64,000 nucleotides of DNA from Pontibacter sp. FD36 (lineage in GTDB: Bacteria > Bacteroidota > Bacteroidia > Cytophagales > Hymenobacteraceae): positions 1-64,000 of the forward strand of contig NZ_JADPMP010000001.1 of assembly GCF_015686655.1 (NCBI RefSeq), in the 5' to 3' direction. The notes under the pieces are model-generated. The model was not told the DNA's origin. It saw only the letters and a program-made list of their open reading frames with translations, and searched no databases. Position 1 is the stretch's first letter, and every line of letters starts with the position of its first letter. The position numbers and the translations under genes are program-made. This document shows, piece after piece, positions 9,466 to 18,132 of the stretch.

Positions 9466-9500
9466 AGACACTCTAGGGCTTCGGAGACACTGTGAGGTCT
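9466..9500 (-). repeat. REP-like palindromic element, copy 2 (inverted)
   Basis: Its reverse complement begins AGACCTCACAGTGTCTCC and ends AGAGTGTCT, matching copy 1 at most positions, with 16 of 17 in the GACCTCACAG..GTCTCC half. The pair brackets about 100 bases of otherwise featureless sequence, like a BIME-type arrangement. Confidence 0.7.
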
Positions 9501-9595
9501 ACGCACTACCCTCCCTCAGCATTTCAATCCTGAAAATCCGTTGGGGAAGGGGCCCTCTATTTTTATTCCTATAAATCCTGATTCAGAAAACTTGT

Positions 9596-9603
9596 TATAT
9601 TTG
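9596..9603 (+). promoter_or_regulatory. Bacteroidota -7 element for gcdH
   Basis: TATATTTG is a perfect TAnnTTTG, 35 bases before the gcdH start. No clear -33 box is seen. Confidence 0.5.
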
Positions 9604-9638
9604 CGTATTACCCTTTCCTTAAAACAACGAAATAAGCT

Positions 9639-10817
9639 ATGGCCTACGAATCATCAGGAGCTCCTGACTACTATAACATTGACGATTTACTGACCGAGGA
9701 GCATCTCCTCATCCGCCATACCCTGCGTGACTTTGTGAAGAAAGAAATTTCTCCGAACATCGAGCAGTGGGCGCAGGATGCCCATTTCCCATCTGAGATT
9801 GTGAAGAAGTTTGGTGACGTGGGTGCTTTTGGCCCGACTATACCTGCCGAGTACGGTGGCGGCGGACTGGACTACATCAGTTACGGTATCATCATGCAGG
9901 AAATCGAGCGTGGCGACTCCGGTATGCGCTCTACCGCTTCGGTGCAGGGCTCGCTGGTGATGTACCCAATTTATGCCTACGGCTCAGAAGAGCAGCGCAA
10001 AAAGTACCTGCCTAAACTGGCGAGTGGTGAGTGGCTGGGTTGCTTCGGCCTGACCGAGCCTGACCATGGGTCCAACCCGGGCGGTATGACCACCAACATC
10101 AAAGACATGGGCGACCATTACCTGCTCAACGGTGCCAAGATGTGGATATCCAACTCACCGGAGAGCCAAGTGGCAGTAGTATGGGCCAAAAACGAAGAAG
10201 GTCGCATCAAAGGCCTGATCGTGGAGCGAGGTATGGAAGGTTTTTCTACCCCAGAGATTCACAATAAGTGGAGCCTGCGGGCCAGTTGCACCGGCGAACT
10301 GGTATTTGACAACGTGAAAGTCCCGAAAGAGAACCTCTTGCCAAATGTAGAGGGTTTGCGAGGTCCGTTGGGTTGCCTTGACTCTGCCCGTTACGGCATC
10401 GCTTGGGGTGCTATTGGAGTCGCCATTGACTGCTACGAGTCGGCCCGTAAGTATGCGATGGAGCGTATTCAGTTTGACAAACCAATTGGCGCATTCCAGC
10501 TCACACAGAAGAAACTGGCTGAAATGTTGACTGAGATCACGAAGGCTCAGTTGCTGGCCTGGAGGCTCGGTACTCTGAAGAATGAAGGTAAAGCGACCAC
10601 ACAGCAGATCTCGATGGCCAAGCGTAACAATGTGGACATGGCTTTGCAAATCGCACGCGAAGCACGCCAGATCCACGGGGGTATGGGCATTACGGGCGAG
10701 TACCCGATCATGCGCCACATGATGAACCTGGAGTCGGTGATCACTTACGAAGGTACACATGACATTCACCTGCTTATCACAGGGGCGGATATCACAGGTA
10801 TACCGGCATTTAAGTAA
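9639..10817 (+). CDS. gcdH: Acyl-CoA dehydrogenase, glutaryl-CoA dehydrogenase type
   Basis: A 392-residue FAD-dependent acyl-CoA dehydrogenase. Its closest visible subgroup is glutaryl-CoA dehydrogenase, which converts glutaryl-CoA to crotonyl-CoA and CO2 in lysine and tryptophan breakdown. Features include RSTASVQGSLVMYPI, the flavin-binding CFGLTEPDHGSNPG loop, the KMWISNSP motif, ARYGIAWGAIG, and the catalytic glutamate in TYEGTHDIH (about Glu371). An arginine ahead of the SVQ motif (RSTASVQ) is typical of the glutaryl subgroup. It is monocistronic with its own promoter box and terminator. The superfamily is certain; the substrate call is likely. Confidence 0.93.
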   Translation: MAYESSGAPDYYNIDDLLTEEHLLIRHTLRDFVKKEISPNIEQWAQDAHFPSEIVKKFGDVGAFGPTIPAEYGGGGLDYISYGIIMQEIERGDSGMRSTASVQGSLVMYPIYAYGSEEQRKKYLPKLASGEWLGCFGLTEPDHGSNPGGMTTNIKDMGDHYLLNGAKMWISNSPESQVAVVWAKNEEGRIKGLIVERGMEGFSTPEIHNKWSLRASCTGELVFDNVKVPKENLLPNVEGLRGPLGCLDSARYGIAWGAIGVAIDCYESARKYAMERIQFDKPIGAFQLTQKKLAEMLTEITKAQLLAWRLGTLKNEGKATTQQISMAKRNNVDMALQIAREARQIHGGMGITGEYPIMRHMMNLESVITYEGTHDIHLLITGADITGIPAFK

Positions 10818-10859
10818 GCTTATCCTTTTACTCAAAGCGAGGAGATTTATAAGTATAAG

Positions 10860-10893
10860 AAGGCAGCTGCGAAAGTGGCTGCCTTTACTTTTG
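10860..10893 (+). terminator. Terminator of gcdH
   Basis: AAGGCAGC (10860-10867) pairs with GCTGCCTT (10878-10885), followed by a T-rich stretch. Confidence 0.75.
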
Positions 10894-11034
10894 CTAATAT
10901 GGTTAGATATTTAATGATTTTCTATAAAATAATTAGCAAAATTCGTTAAATTCGTCGGCAGAAATGGAGCGAAAGCAAAGCTGAAACTGTTACCTTTAGG
11001 TATAGCTTTTAGCTACAATAATACAGTTTATTCT

Positions 11035-12078
11035 ATGAGAGAAGATTATCTCACCGGTAGCAATGACTACATGTCGCCGGTTGAAAAAGACATTGATAAG
11101 GCGCTTCGTCCGCTGAGCTTTGCCGATTTTACGGGGCAGGCGAAGGTGGTGGAGAACCTCAAAATTTTTGTGCTGGCGGCCAAAAACCGTGGCGAGGCTT
11201 TGGACCACGTGCTTTTGCACGGACCTCCTGGCTTGGGTAAAACTACGCTGTCGCATATCATCGCTTCTGAGCTGGATGCAGGTATAAAAATGACCTCTGG
11301 CCCAGTACTGGATAAGCCGAGCGATCTGGCTGGTTTGCTGACCAACCTCGATGCCAACGATGTATTGTTCATCGACGAGATACACCGCCTCAACCCGATT
11401 GTGGAAGAGTACCTGTACTCAGCGATGGAAGACTACAAGATCGACATCATGCTCGACTCGGGACCTAACGCCCGTTCTGTGCAAATCAGTCTGAACCCCT
11501 TTACGCTGATAGGCGCTACGACGCGTTCAGGTTTGCTCACCTCACCGCTCCGTGCGCGTTTCAGTATCAACTCCCGCTTGGAGTATTATGATGCGGAATT
11601 GCTGACTTCTATTGTGAAGCGTTCTTCAGCCCTGTTGGGAGCGCCTATCCATGATGATGCCGCTTTTGAGATTGCCCGTCGTAGCCGTGGTACACCACGT
11701 ATCGCTAATAACCTGCTGCGCCGTACCCGCGACTTCGCCCAGGTAAAAGGCAACGGTACCATTACCGTAGAGATCGCCAAGTTTGCCCTGAATGCGCTCG
11801 ACGTAGACCACAACGGCCTGGATGATATGGACAACCGTATCCTGAGCACTATTATCGACAAGTTTAAGGGTGGTCCGGTCGGTTTGTCGACCATCGCGAC
11901 GGCTTGTGGCGAAGAGTCTGAAACGATTGAAGAGGTATACGAGCCATTCCTAATCCAGGAAGGTTATATCAAGCGTACCTCACGCGGACGTGAAGCCACA
12001 GAAGCTGCTTACCGCCATCTGGGTAAGATTCCGCCGCAGCAGGTGGTAGCTGGCGGCTTGTTTGATCAAGCTGAATAA
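11035..12078 (+). CDS. ruvB: Holliday junction branch migration ATPase RuvB
   Basis: A 347-residue hexameric motor that, with RuvA and RuvC, drives branch migration of Holliday junctions during recombination and repair. Motifs are Walker [10 protein letters not shown] (residues 63-71), Walker [10 protein letters not shown], sensor region [11 protein letters not shown], and the winged-helix C-terminus with the [11 protein letters not shown] signature. Length and domain order are standard. ruvA and ruvC are not nearby. A TACCTTTA box lies about 10991-10998, and a strong terminator follows. Confidence 0.98.
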   Translation: MREDYLTGSNDYMSPVEKDIDKALRPLSFADFTGQAKVVENLKIFVLAAKNRGEALDHVLLHGPPGLGKTTLSHIIASELDAGIKMTSGPVLDKPSDLAGLLTNLDANDVLFIDEIHRLNPIVEEYLYSAMEDYKIDIMLDSGPNARSVQISLNPFTLIGATTRSGLLTSPLRARFSINSRLEYYDAELLTSIVKRSSALLGAPIHDDAAFEIARRSRGTPRIANNLLRRTRDFAQVKGNGTITVEIAKFALNALDVDHNGLDDMDNRILSTIIDKFKGGPVGLSTIATACGEESETIEEVYEPFLIQEGYIKRTSRGREATEAAYRHLGKIPPQQVVAGGLFDQAE

Positions 12079-12098
12079 AAACTGTTTGTGATATATTT

Positions 12099-12131
12099 AA
12101 AACGGCAGGCCTTAGGTCTGCCGTTTTTATT
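12099..12131 (+). terminator. Terminator of ruvB
   Basis: AAAACGGCAGGCC and GTCTGCCGTTTT form a stem around TTAG, with a T-rich tail on the plus strand. Confidence 0.88.
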
Positions 12132-12176
12132 TTGCAGGTATAGGAAGGGCTGAAAGTCTACTTTTGTTTAACAGCT

Positions 12177-13334
12177 TTATTTTATCCGCGTCCCGTTTTT
12201 CCAAATTCCCCAGACGTTGCTCAGGGATCCAATATCGCTTGTTAGATCACCTTCAACGAGTAAAAAATTAGCCTTGCTATTCTCCTTGATAAGTTGGTTC
12301 TCCAAAAACCTGAAGGCTATGGCTGGGTTGATAGTCGCCGTTTTTAACACCTCCAAATCACTTAGACCACAGGCCTTGAGCAATCTCAACTCTTCCAGTA
12401 GGGCATCATGGTAGTTTATACCCAGGTTAGGTGCATCTGTTCCTGCCAATAAGAGAATCTGGCTTTGATGTAGTCGATGTACTTCAGTCTGTATTTTCTC
12501 AAAAGGCAGGTGGTGCAAATTAAGTCCCTGTTGGTCGGCGTACTGCAGAAGTTTTTTTGTGGCGAATAAAGTTGGGATCACGAAAGGTTCTTGGGCAGTC
12601 AGTTGAGCCAATTGTTCTTCATCCATTGCACTGTCAAACCAGAGGTGAGCAAATCCATTGATCCTCAAATCGCTGATGGAAAGCGCATCGGCCAAGGTGG
12701 AAACATGCGCGATGGCTAACTTGTCATATTGATGGGAGGCCTTAATAAGTGCCCTGATGGTTTCAAAGTCTAAGGTAGATCGTAAGGGCTCCCGGATTAT
12801 CTTGATATAATCAACGCTTTCATCGGCCCTATCACGAACAAAACGCTTTGCCTCGCCAATGTGGGAGACTGTGGGCACGGGATAACCTAGCTGCGTTCCA
12901 TGGCCACCGGGAACTGTGGCGCCGGGCCCTGAGGTATAGTAAGTAGCGTAAGGTATAGAATCGTTAAATACCCGAAGTTGCTTCGCTTTTTCATTGGCTG
13001 TGTATAGGTCGAGCACTGTGCCTATACCTTGAGCCAGACTCTCTTTTAGATGCTGCGGTTCGTACACATGGGCATGCGCATTCACCAATAGCGGTATAAT
13101 CGTCTTGCCTTTCCCATCCACCACAATTGCCGCTTCACCTGCTTCATGCTCTCCAATAGAGATAATAACACCATCCGAAATCAGTACATCGACCTGCTCC
13201 CGAACTGTTGAGCCGTCAAACAACCTAACCTGTTTTATTAACACAAGCTGGCTGTTGTTTCCACATCCAGAAAGTAAGACGCAGCACAAAAGGACCGCTA
13301 TTATAAGGGCTTGCGTGAGAGCTCGGGAAAGCAT
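12177..13334 (-). CDS. Amidohydrolase-family lipoprotein
   Basis: A 385-residue metal-dependent hydrolase of the imidazolonepropionase/amidohydrolase type. The metal-binding HxH motif is in NAHAHVYE, a later histidine lies in IAHVSTLADAL, and LLAGTDAPN carries the expected metal-ligand Asp. The N-terminus is a lipoprotein signal with the lipobox LLSGC. I chose ATG 13334 over ATG 13355: the TACATTTG promoter box at 13358-13365 would place the transcription start at or downstream of the upstream ATG. The substrate is unknown. It is convergent with ruvB and reads away from the RidA-like gene on the same strand. Confidence 0.88.
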   Translation of the reverse strand: MLSRALTQALIIAVLLCCVLLSGCGNNSQLVLIKQVRLFDGSTVREQVDVLISDGVIISIGEHEAGEAAIVVDGKGKTIIPLLVNAHAHVYEPQHLKESLAQGIGTVLDLYTANEKAKQLRVFNDSIPYATYYTSGPGATVPGGHGTQLGYPVPTVSHIGEAKRFVRDRADESVDYIKIIREPLRSTLDFETIRALIKASHQYDKLAIAHVSTLADALSISDLRINGFAHLWFDSAMDEEQLAQLTAQEPFVIPTLFATKKLLQYADQQGLNLHHLPFEKIQTEVHRLHQSQILLLAGTDAPNLGINYHDALLEELRLLKACGLSDLEVLKTATINPAIAFRFLENQLIKENSKANFLLVEGDLTSDIGSLSNVWGIWKNGTRIK

Positions 13335-13357
13335 GGCATTTTGTTGATAGAACAAGG

Positions 13358-13365
13358 CAAATGTA
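13358..13365 (-). promoter_or_regulatory. -7 element that decides the amidohydrolase start
   Basis: Read on the minus strand, TACATTTG is a perfect TAnnTTTG. It ends only three bases before the upstream candidate ATG, which favours the internal start at 13334. Confidence 0.55.
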
Positions 13366-13395
13366 TGCTATTCCGGTAATAAGTACATACTAGTG

Positions 13396-13842
13396 TTACT
13401 CTGTCTTCCTGATCTCCGCAATAACCTCTATTTCCAACACGGTATCTTCCTCAAACAGCCTCGATACCTGCACCCAGGTAGCGGCAGGGGTATGGGTTCC
13501 GTAGTATTTCCTGCGGATGGGCTGGCTTTTCTTGGCTGCCTCGATGTCTGTTGCATACAGGTTTTCCTTCACCACGTGGGTCAGGTCAAGTCCGTACTGC
13601 TTCAAGGTTAGTTCGATTGTCTGGTAAACACGCTCCATCGCTTTGTTCATATCGCCTTTCCCGACGGTGCCTGATAGGTATAGCATGTTGCCGCTGCGGT
13701 AAGCCTGGGCATAATTCCATTCCTGTTCGCCCTTGGGGTGCAAATGAAAGACTTTTCCATCCTGTAATTTCTGGCCCTGTGCCTGCACGGTATAAGCCAA
13801 GCCAATCAGAAAGGCGATCAGTAAGAGGAGATTCTTTTTCAT
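13396..13842 (-). CDS. Exported RidA-like (YjgF/YER057c/UK114) protein
   Basis: A 148-residue protein with a cleavable signal peptide (MKKNLLLLIAFLIGLAYTVQAQ) and a single Rid-family domain. Typical segments are MLYLSGTVGKGD, VVKENLYATD and VLEIEVIAEI. True RidA enzymes, which deaminate reactive enamines and imines, need the arginine in a PARSxVEV-type motif (Arg105 of E. coli RidA). Here the aligned stretch reads PAATWVQVSRL, so that Arg is Ala. Loss of this residue and export to the periplasm both argue against imine deaminase activity. The function is unknown. Confidence 0.88.
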   Translation of the reverse strand: MKKNLLLLIAFLIGLAYTVQAQGQKLQDGKVFHLHPKGEQEWNYAQAYRSGNMLYLSGTVGKGDMNKAMERVYQTIELTLKQYGLDLTHVVKENLYATDIEAAKKSQPIRRKYYGTHTPAATWVQVSRLFEEDTVLEIEVIAEIRKTE

Positions 13843-14061
13843 AGTTGTGAAGCTTTTATAGGTTTCTTCTCCTATACCTAAGATTATGCCAACTCAGGAA
13901 TTGTGCTCAGGAGAGCCACAAGCGTAATTTGAGTGTCAGCACGTCTGCTCAGTATGTTCAAAATAGTACAGCACTGTCCAAAAGCGGGCGATTAGGGCAG
14001 CATAAAAGCAAAAGGCATAGTGAGCTCGGCAAAATAGAAGGGAATCGGATTTATTTCTCCG

Positions 14062-14069
14062 TAAATTTG
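14062..14069 (+). promoter_or_regulatory. Bacteroidota -7 element for queG
   Basis: TAAATTTG matches TAnnTTTG perfectly. Transcription would start about 14075, immediately next to the 18-bp palindrome and roughly 36 bases before the TTG start. Confidence 0.55.
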
Positions 14070-14077
14070 TTCTTCTC

Positions 14078-14095
14078 CAGGTATAGCTATACCTG
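14078..14095. repeat. Perfect 18-bp palindrome CAGGTATAGCTATACCTG
   Basis: Two head-to-head copies of the dispersed octamer AGGTATAG. It sits 9 bases after the -7 box of queG and 15 bases before its start codon, so it covers the predicted transcription start. It could serve as an operator or a 5' hairpin. Confidence 0.85.
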
Positions 14096-14110
14096 AGCGA
14101 CACGCATATT

Positions 14111-15058
14111 TTGAACAAAGCACAATACACATACCTCATCAAGCAGAAAGCACAGGAACTGGGCTTTATGTACTGCGGCGTTTCCAAGGCTGATTTTCTG
14201 GAAGAGGAGGCTCCACGGTTGGAGAACTGGCTGAAGCAGAACATGCACGGGCAGATGCACTACATGGAGAACCACTTCGATAAGCGATTGGACCCGCGCT
14301 TGTTGGTAGAGGGAGCCAAATCGGTGGTGTCGCTACTGCTTAACTACTACCCGGAGAAAGAAAATCAGCAGTCTGAGGAAGATACTTATAAAGTATCAAA
14401 GTACGCCTACGGCACTGATTACCACTTTGTGATCAAAGACAAGCTGAAGACGCTGCTAAACTATATCAACGAGGAGGTAGGAGAGGTAGGCGGTCGTTGC
14501 TTCGTAGACTCGGCCCCGGTGCTCGATAAGGCCTGGGCTAAGAAAAGCGGACTGGGTTGGGTTGGCAAGAACTCGAACCTGATCACACCACAGGTGGGCA
14601 GTTTCTACTTCATCGCCGAATTGATCATCGATCTGGAATTGGAATACGACGGTCCCATCAAAGACTATTGCGGTTCCTGCACCCGCTGCCTGGATGCCTG
14701 CCCGACTGATGCGATCGTGGCGCCTTATGTGGTAGACGGGAGTAAGTGCATCTCTTACTTCACCATTGAACTGAAAGACCAATTGCCACAGGAGATGAAC
14801 GGGAAGTTTGGAAACTGGATATTTGGATGCGACATCTGCCAGGACGTTTGTCCCTGGAACCGGTTTAGCAAGCCACACCAGGAGCCTGCCTTTGAGCCGC
14901 ACCCGCAGCTCAAGGAAATGAAAAAGTCGGACTGGGAGGAAATCACGCAGGAAGTCTTTGCGCAGCTGTTCAAGAAATCAGCTGTGAAACGAACAGGTTA
15001 CAATGGCCTATTGCGCAATATCCGCTTTGTGGAGCAAGGCCCCGGTTCTCAGACCTGA
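14111..15058 (+). CDS. queG: Epoxyqueuosine reductase
   Basis: A 315-residue cobalamin and 4Fe-4S enzyme that makes the last step of queuosine biosynthesis, reducing epoxyqueuosine in tRNA. The two cluster motifs are [12 protein letters not shown] (Cys187, 190, 193, 197) and [11 protein letters not shown] (Cys240, 243, 247). [13 protein letters not shown] carries the catalytic Asp (about 133). The start is TTG 14111; the first in-frame ATG (14168) would remove the conserved first helix. Its 3' end overlaps a convergent small gene by 10 bases. Confidence 0.95.
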   Translation: MNKAQYTYLIKQKAQELGFMYCGVSKADFLEEEAPRLENWLKQNMHGQMHYMENHFDKRLDPRLLVEGAKSVVSLLLNYYPEKENQQSEEDTYKVSKYAYGTDYHFVIKDKLKTLLNYINEEVGEVGGRCFVDSAPVLDKAWAKKSGLGWVGKNSNLITPQVGSFYFIAELIIDLELEYDGPIKDYCGSCTRCLDACPTDAIVAPYVVDGSKCISYFTIELKDQLPQEMNGKFGNWIFGCDICQDVCPWNRFSKPHQEPAFEPHPQLKEMKKSDWEEITQEVFAQLFKKSAVKRTGYNGLLRNIRFVEQGPGSQT

Positions 15059-15240
15059 GCTCTGGAGAAAACCTTGTTCAACACAAAGAGATACATCTCC
15101 GAAAACTTTTCATAGCACCATTGTTTCAGCTGTTTTAGCTCCTCTGGGATCAAAACCTTGAAGGCTTTTCTCAGTTCTTTTTCAAACAGCTTTCTGTCAA
15201 AGCTTACCTTCAACAAGATCGTTTTAACGTACTCCAGCAT
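15049..15240 (-). CDS. Small conserved-looking protein, unknown
   Basis: A 63-residue protein ([19 protein letters not shown]...) that is strongly basic and amphipathic, predicted all-helical, without a signal peptide. Codon use is like its neighbours and the sequence is protein-like throughout. I recall similar short proteins in Cytophagales but cannot name a family. The 3' end overlaps queG by 10 bases in convergent orientation. Confidence 0.6.
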   Translation of the reverse strand: MLEYVKTILLKVSFDRKLFEKELRKAFKVLIPEELKQLKQWCYEKFSEMYLFVLNKVFSRAQV

Positions 15241-15506
15241 TTTTGTATATGGTAATTCGGTATTCTAATCTGATATACGAAATTAGTCTAAAAAGTTGAT
15301 TCAGTTTTGATTAATTTGTAGAATTTTTAGTTAATCAGCTGATCTTGAATGATAATGCACTGACGATTTCTATCACTTAGCTACTAATAGAACGTTCATA
15401 AAAGGCTCGTATTTCACAGAAATGGGGAATCAGGGAAAGGTGCAAAAAATTGGAGGGGCGCTAAGAATTGGACAATAATATTCCGGTGGATAGCGACAAG
15501 AATTTG

Positions 15507-15514
15507 TAAATTTG
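15507..15514 (+). promoter_or_regulatory. -7 element for the batD-aroC operon
   Basis: TAAATTTG is a perfect TAnnTTTG, 16 bases before the batD-like ATG, giving a very short leader. The rest of the 290-base gap upstream (15241-15530) shows no other feature. Confidence 0.5.
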
Positions 15515-15530
15515 CTATTATACCTGAATT

Positions 15531-16970
15531 ATGCGCCTTACTTTCCTACTTGTGCTGTTATACCTGTCGGTATTGGTGCCTGCCTTTGCGCAGCAGGCCC
15601 GTATTGAGTTGGGGAAAAGTCCACTGCCGATCAACACCTACTTCACGGTTTCCATCAGACTGCAGGATCAGCAACTAAAAGACTACTCGCCTTTTCCGGA
15701 GATCGAAGGATTCAAAAAAAGTAATCGCTTCTCGTCCACCAAAACGGTCATAGCAGGAGGTAAAACCACCACCGTGCTCACCATTACCCAGAACTACGCA
15801 GCCCTGGCCGAAGGCGACTACGAACTAAAGCCGTTTCACATGACCGTGAATGGACAAGCTTTGCAATCTCCCGGCATGAAGATCAAAGTGGGGCCAATGG
15901 CTGCTGTCAGTCCGCAGGGGCCTGACCTGGTGATTCCACAGCAGCCGGAGCAGGGAGAAGAGCAGCCCCAGGAGTATGTAGATCAGGAGGACAATGCCTT
16001 TCTCACGCTTTATACCGACAAGAAAGAGGTATACGTGGGCGAGGGCCTGAACATAGTGCTCTACTTCTACCTGGCAGAGGAAGATCAACGGCTGCTTGAT
16101 TTCCATGATTTTGGCAACCAGATAACGGGTATACTTCGCCAACTGAAACAGCCCAATGCCTGGGAGGAGGTGTTTGAAATAGACGAGGTGACTCCTGAGC
16201 AGGTGATCGTGCAGGGAAAGCCATACCTACGCTTCAGGCTATACGAAGCCGTGCTATACCCGCTCACAACTGAGCCGCTGCATTTCCCGAAGCTTTCATT
16301 GCGCATGCTCAAATACAAAGTGGCCGTCAATCCTACCCTGCTGGAAGATCGCCTTGAAGGGTACAAGACCTTCTTTGCCCGTGAGCGCATCATACCTGTC
16401 AAAGAACTGCCGCCGCACCCGCTGCGCGATGTAGTACCTGTGGGAGAATATACGTTGCGCGAAGGGCTGTCAAGCAAGTCAGTGCCGCTGAACAAAAGCT
16501 TTAGGTACATGTTTGAGCTGGAAGGGGAAGGCAATCTGGCTGCGATCATGCCTCCAAGCCCTACTACCACAGGGACGTTAGACTTCTATCCGCCCGATCT
16601 GCAGCAGGATATTACGTTGCGTGCCGGACGTGTGCAGGGTATGAAGCGTTTTAGCTATTCGGTGCTGGGTCGTGTGCCTGGCACTTATAATCTGGCCGGC
16701 GACTTTCAGTGGATTTACTTCAATCCGGTGACTGCTACCTACGATACACTGCGATCTGAGCTGAGTGTGACGGTAACAGGTATAGCCGATGCTGGTACCA
16801 TGGTGCTGGCCCGCGACCTGGGGCCTTTTTACAAGATCATCGAAAACGAAGACCATACACTGGTTAGCATTTACCAGGATGAGGCCATTAAGCGCTATAC
16901 CAACATCATTCTGCTGGTGCTTTTGGCTGTGTCAGGGTTTATCTTCTTAAAATACCGCAAAACCAAATGA
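15531..16970 (+). CDS. batD: BatD-like membrane-anchored periplasmic protein
   Basis: A 479-residue protein with a signal peptide ([22 protein letters not shown]), extended beta-rich Ig-like modules as in BatD (for example [11 protein letters not shown] and the later [18 protein letters not shown]) and one C-terminal membrane helix (about residues 455-473, [18 protein letters not shown]) with a short basic tail. BatD proteins belong to the Bat (Bacteroides aerotolerance) set, usually with the VWA-domain proteins BatA and BatB. Here no bat partners are present; instead its stop overlaps the aroC start (ATGA). The family call rests on architecture and local segments. Confidence 0.8.
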   Translation: MRLTFLLVLLYLSVLVPAFAQQARIELGKSPLPINTYFTVSIRLQDQQLKDYSPFPEIEGFKKSNRFSSTKTVIAGGKTTTVLTITQNYAALAEGDYELKPFHMTVNGQALQSPGMKIKVGPMAAVSPQGPDLVIPQQPEQGEEQPQEYVDQEDNAFLTLYTDKKEVYVGEGLNIVLYFYLAEEDQRLLDFHDFGNQITGILRQLKQPNAWEEVFEIDEVTPEQVIVQGKPYLRFRLYEAVLYPLTTEPLHFPKLSLRMLKYKVAVNPTLLEDRLEGYKTFFARERIIPVKELPPHPLRDVVPVGEYTLREGLSSKSVPLNKSFRYMFELEGEGNLAAIMPPSPTTTGTLDFYPPDLQQDITLRAGRVQGMKRFSYSVLGRVPGTYNLAGDFQWIYFNPVTATYDTLRSELSVTVTGIADAGTMVLARDLGPFYKIIENEDHTLVSIYQDEAIKRYTNIILLVLLAVSGFIFLKYRKTK

Positions 16971-18046
16971 GCAACACATACGGCAAGATTTTCAGAATAA
17001 CCACCTTCGGGGAGTCCCACGGCCCAGCAGTGGGCGTGATCGTGGACGGCTGTCCGGCAGGTCTGGAGATAACCACAGACGAGATACAGGCTGCCCTTGA
17101 CCGCCGTCGGCCAGGCCAGTCAGACATCACCACACCCCGCAAAGAAGAAGATAAGGTAACTATACTTTCAGGCGTGTTTGGAGGTCGTACCACAGGCACG
17201 CCTATTGCGATGGTGGTAGGCAACAAGGACCAGGCAAGCCACGATTACTCGCATGTGGCGCAGGCATTCCGGCCATCACATGCCGACTATACCTATACTG
17301 CCAAGTATGGCCTGCGCGACCACCGGGGCGGTGGCCGCAGCTCTGCCCGTGAAACCGTGGCACGTGTGGCGGCCGGTGCTTTGGCCGCTAAACTCCTGCA
17401 GCATTATGGCATCACGGTGCGCTCCTATGTGTCGCAGGTGGGCCATGTAAAGCTCCGCAAGCACTATACAAAGCTGGATTTGTCGCAGATCGACAGCAAT
17501 AAGGTGCGCTGCCCTGATGGGAAAATTGCAGCCCGCATGATTGGCCTGATAGAAGATGCACGCGATAATCTGGATACCATTGGCGGCGTAGTGAGCTGCG
17601 TGGTACAGAGTGTGCCATCAGGCTTAGGAGAGCCAGTATTCGATAAGTTGCACGCCGAATTGGGCAAGGCCATGCTGAGCATCAATGCTGTAAAAGGCTT
17701 TGAGTACGGCAGTGGCTTTGAAGGTGTGAAGCTGCGCGGCTCGGAACACAACGACCAGTTCTATACCGACGAAGAAGGCAATGTGCGTACCCGTACCAAC
17801 CACTCAGGAGGTATACAGGGGGGCATCAGCAATGGACAGGATATCTATTTCAATGTAGCCTTCAAACCAGTGGCAACCATCCTGAAGCCGCAGCAAACCA
17901 TTAACGATGCCGGTGAGGAGATCACCCTGCAAGGCAAAGGCCGTCATGACCCCTGCGTGCTGCCACGGGCCGTGCCGATCGTAGATGCAATGGCTGCGCT
18001 CGTGCTGGCTGATTTTCTGTTGAGGCAGCGGGTGAATAAGTTGTAG
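16967..18046 (+). CDS. aroC: Chorismate synthase
   Basis: A 359-residue FMN-dependent enzyme that converts EPSP to chorismate, the end of the shikimate pathway. Hallmarks are the N-terminal [42 protein letters not shown] and [16 protein letters not shown]. The length is standard. The start codon overlaps the stop of the batD-like gene (ATGA), so the two are translationally coupled. No other aro gene is nearby. Confidence 0.98.
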   Translation: MSNTYGKIFRITTFGESHGPAVGVIVDGCPAGLEITTDEIQAALDRRRPGQSDITTPRKEEDKVTILSGVFGGRTTGTPIAMVVGNKDQASHDYSHVAQAFRPSHADYTYTAKYGLRDHRGGGRSSARETVARVAAGALAAKLLQHYGITVRSYVSQVGHVKLRKHYTKLDLSQIDSNKVRCPDGKIAARMIGLIEDARDNLDTIGGVVSCVVQSVPSGLGEPVFDKLHAELGKAMLSINAVKGFEYGSGFEGVKLRGSEHNDQFYTDEEGNVRTRTNHSGGIQGGISNGQDIYFNVAFKPVATILKPQQTINDAGEEITLQGKGRHDPCVLPRAVPIVDAMAALVLADFLLRQRVNKL

Positions 18047-18076
18047 CGTTCTTTTATACTCGTCACTGAAATTAAA

Positions 18077-18111
18077 AAGAGCCGCTCCCTTCATAAAGGA
18101 GCGGCTCTTCT
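18077..18111. terminator. Bidirectional terminator between aroC and the antiporter gene
   Basis: AAGAGCCGCTCC pairs with GGAGCGGCTCTT around an eight-base loop. The T-rich side is on both strands, strongest on the minus strand. Confidence 0.88.
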
Positions 18112-18132
18112 ATTATAGCTATACCTCTCGGT

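Noticed and set aside
13936-14244. Minus-strand open frame of 102 residues opposite the queG promoter and 5' end
   Set aside because: It is Cys/Tyr/Phe-rich without family features and overlaps the conserved N-terminus of queG.
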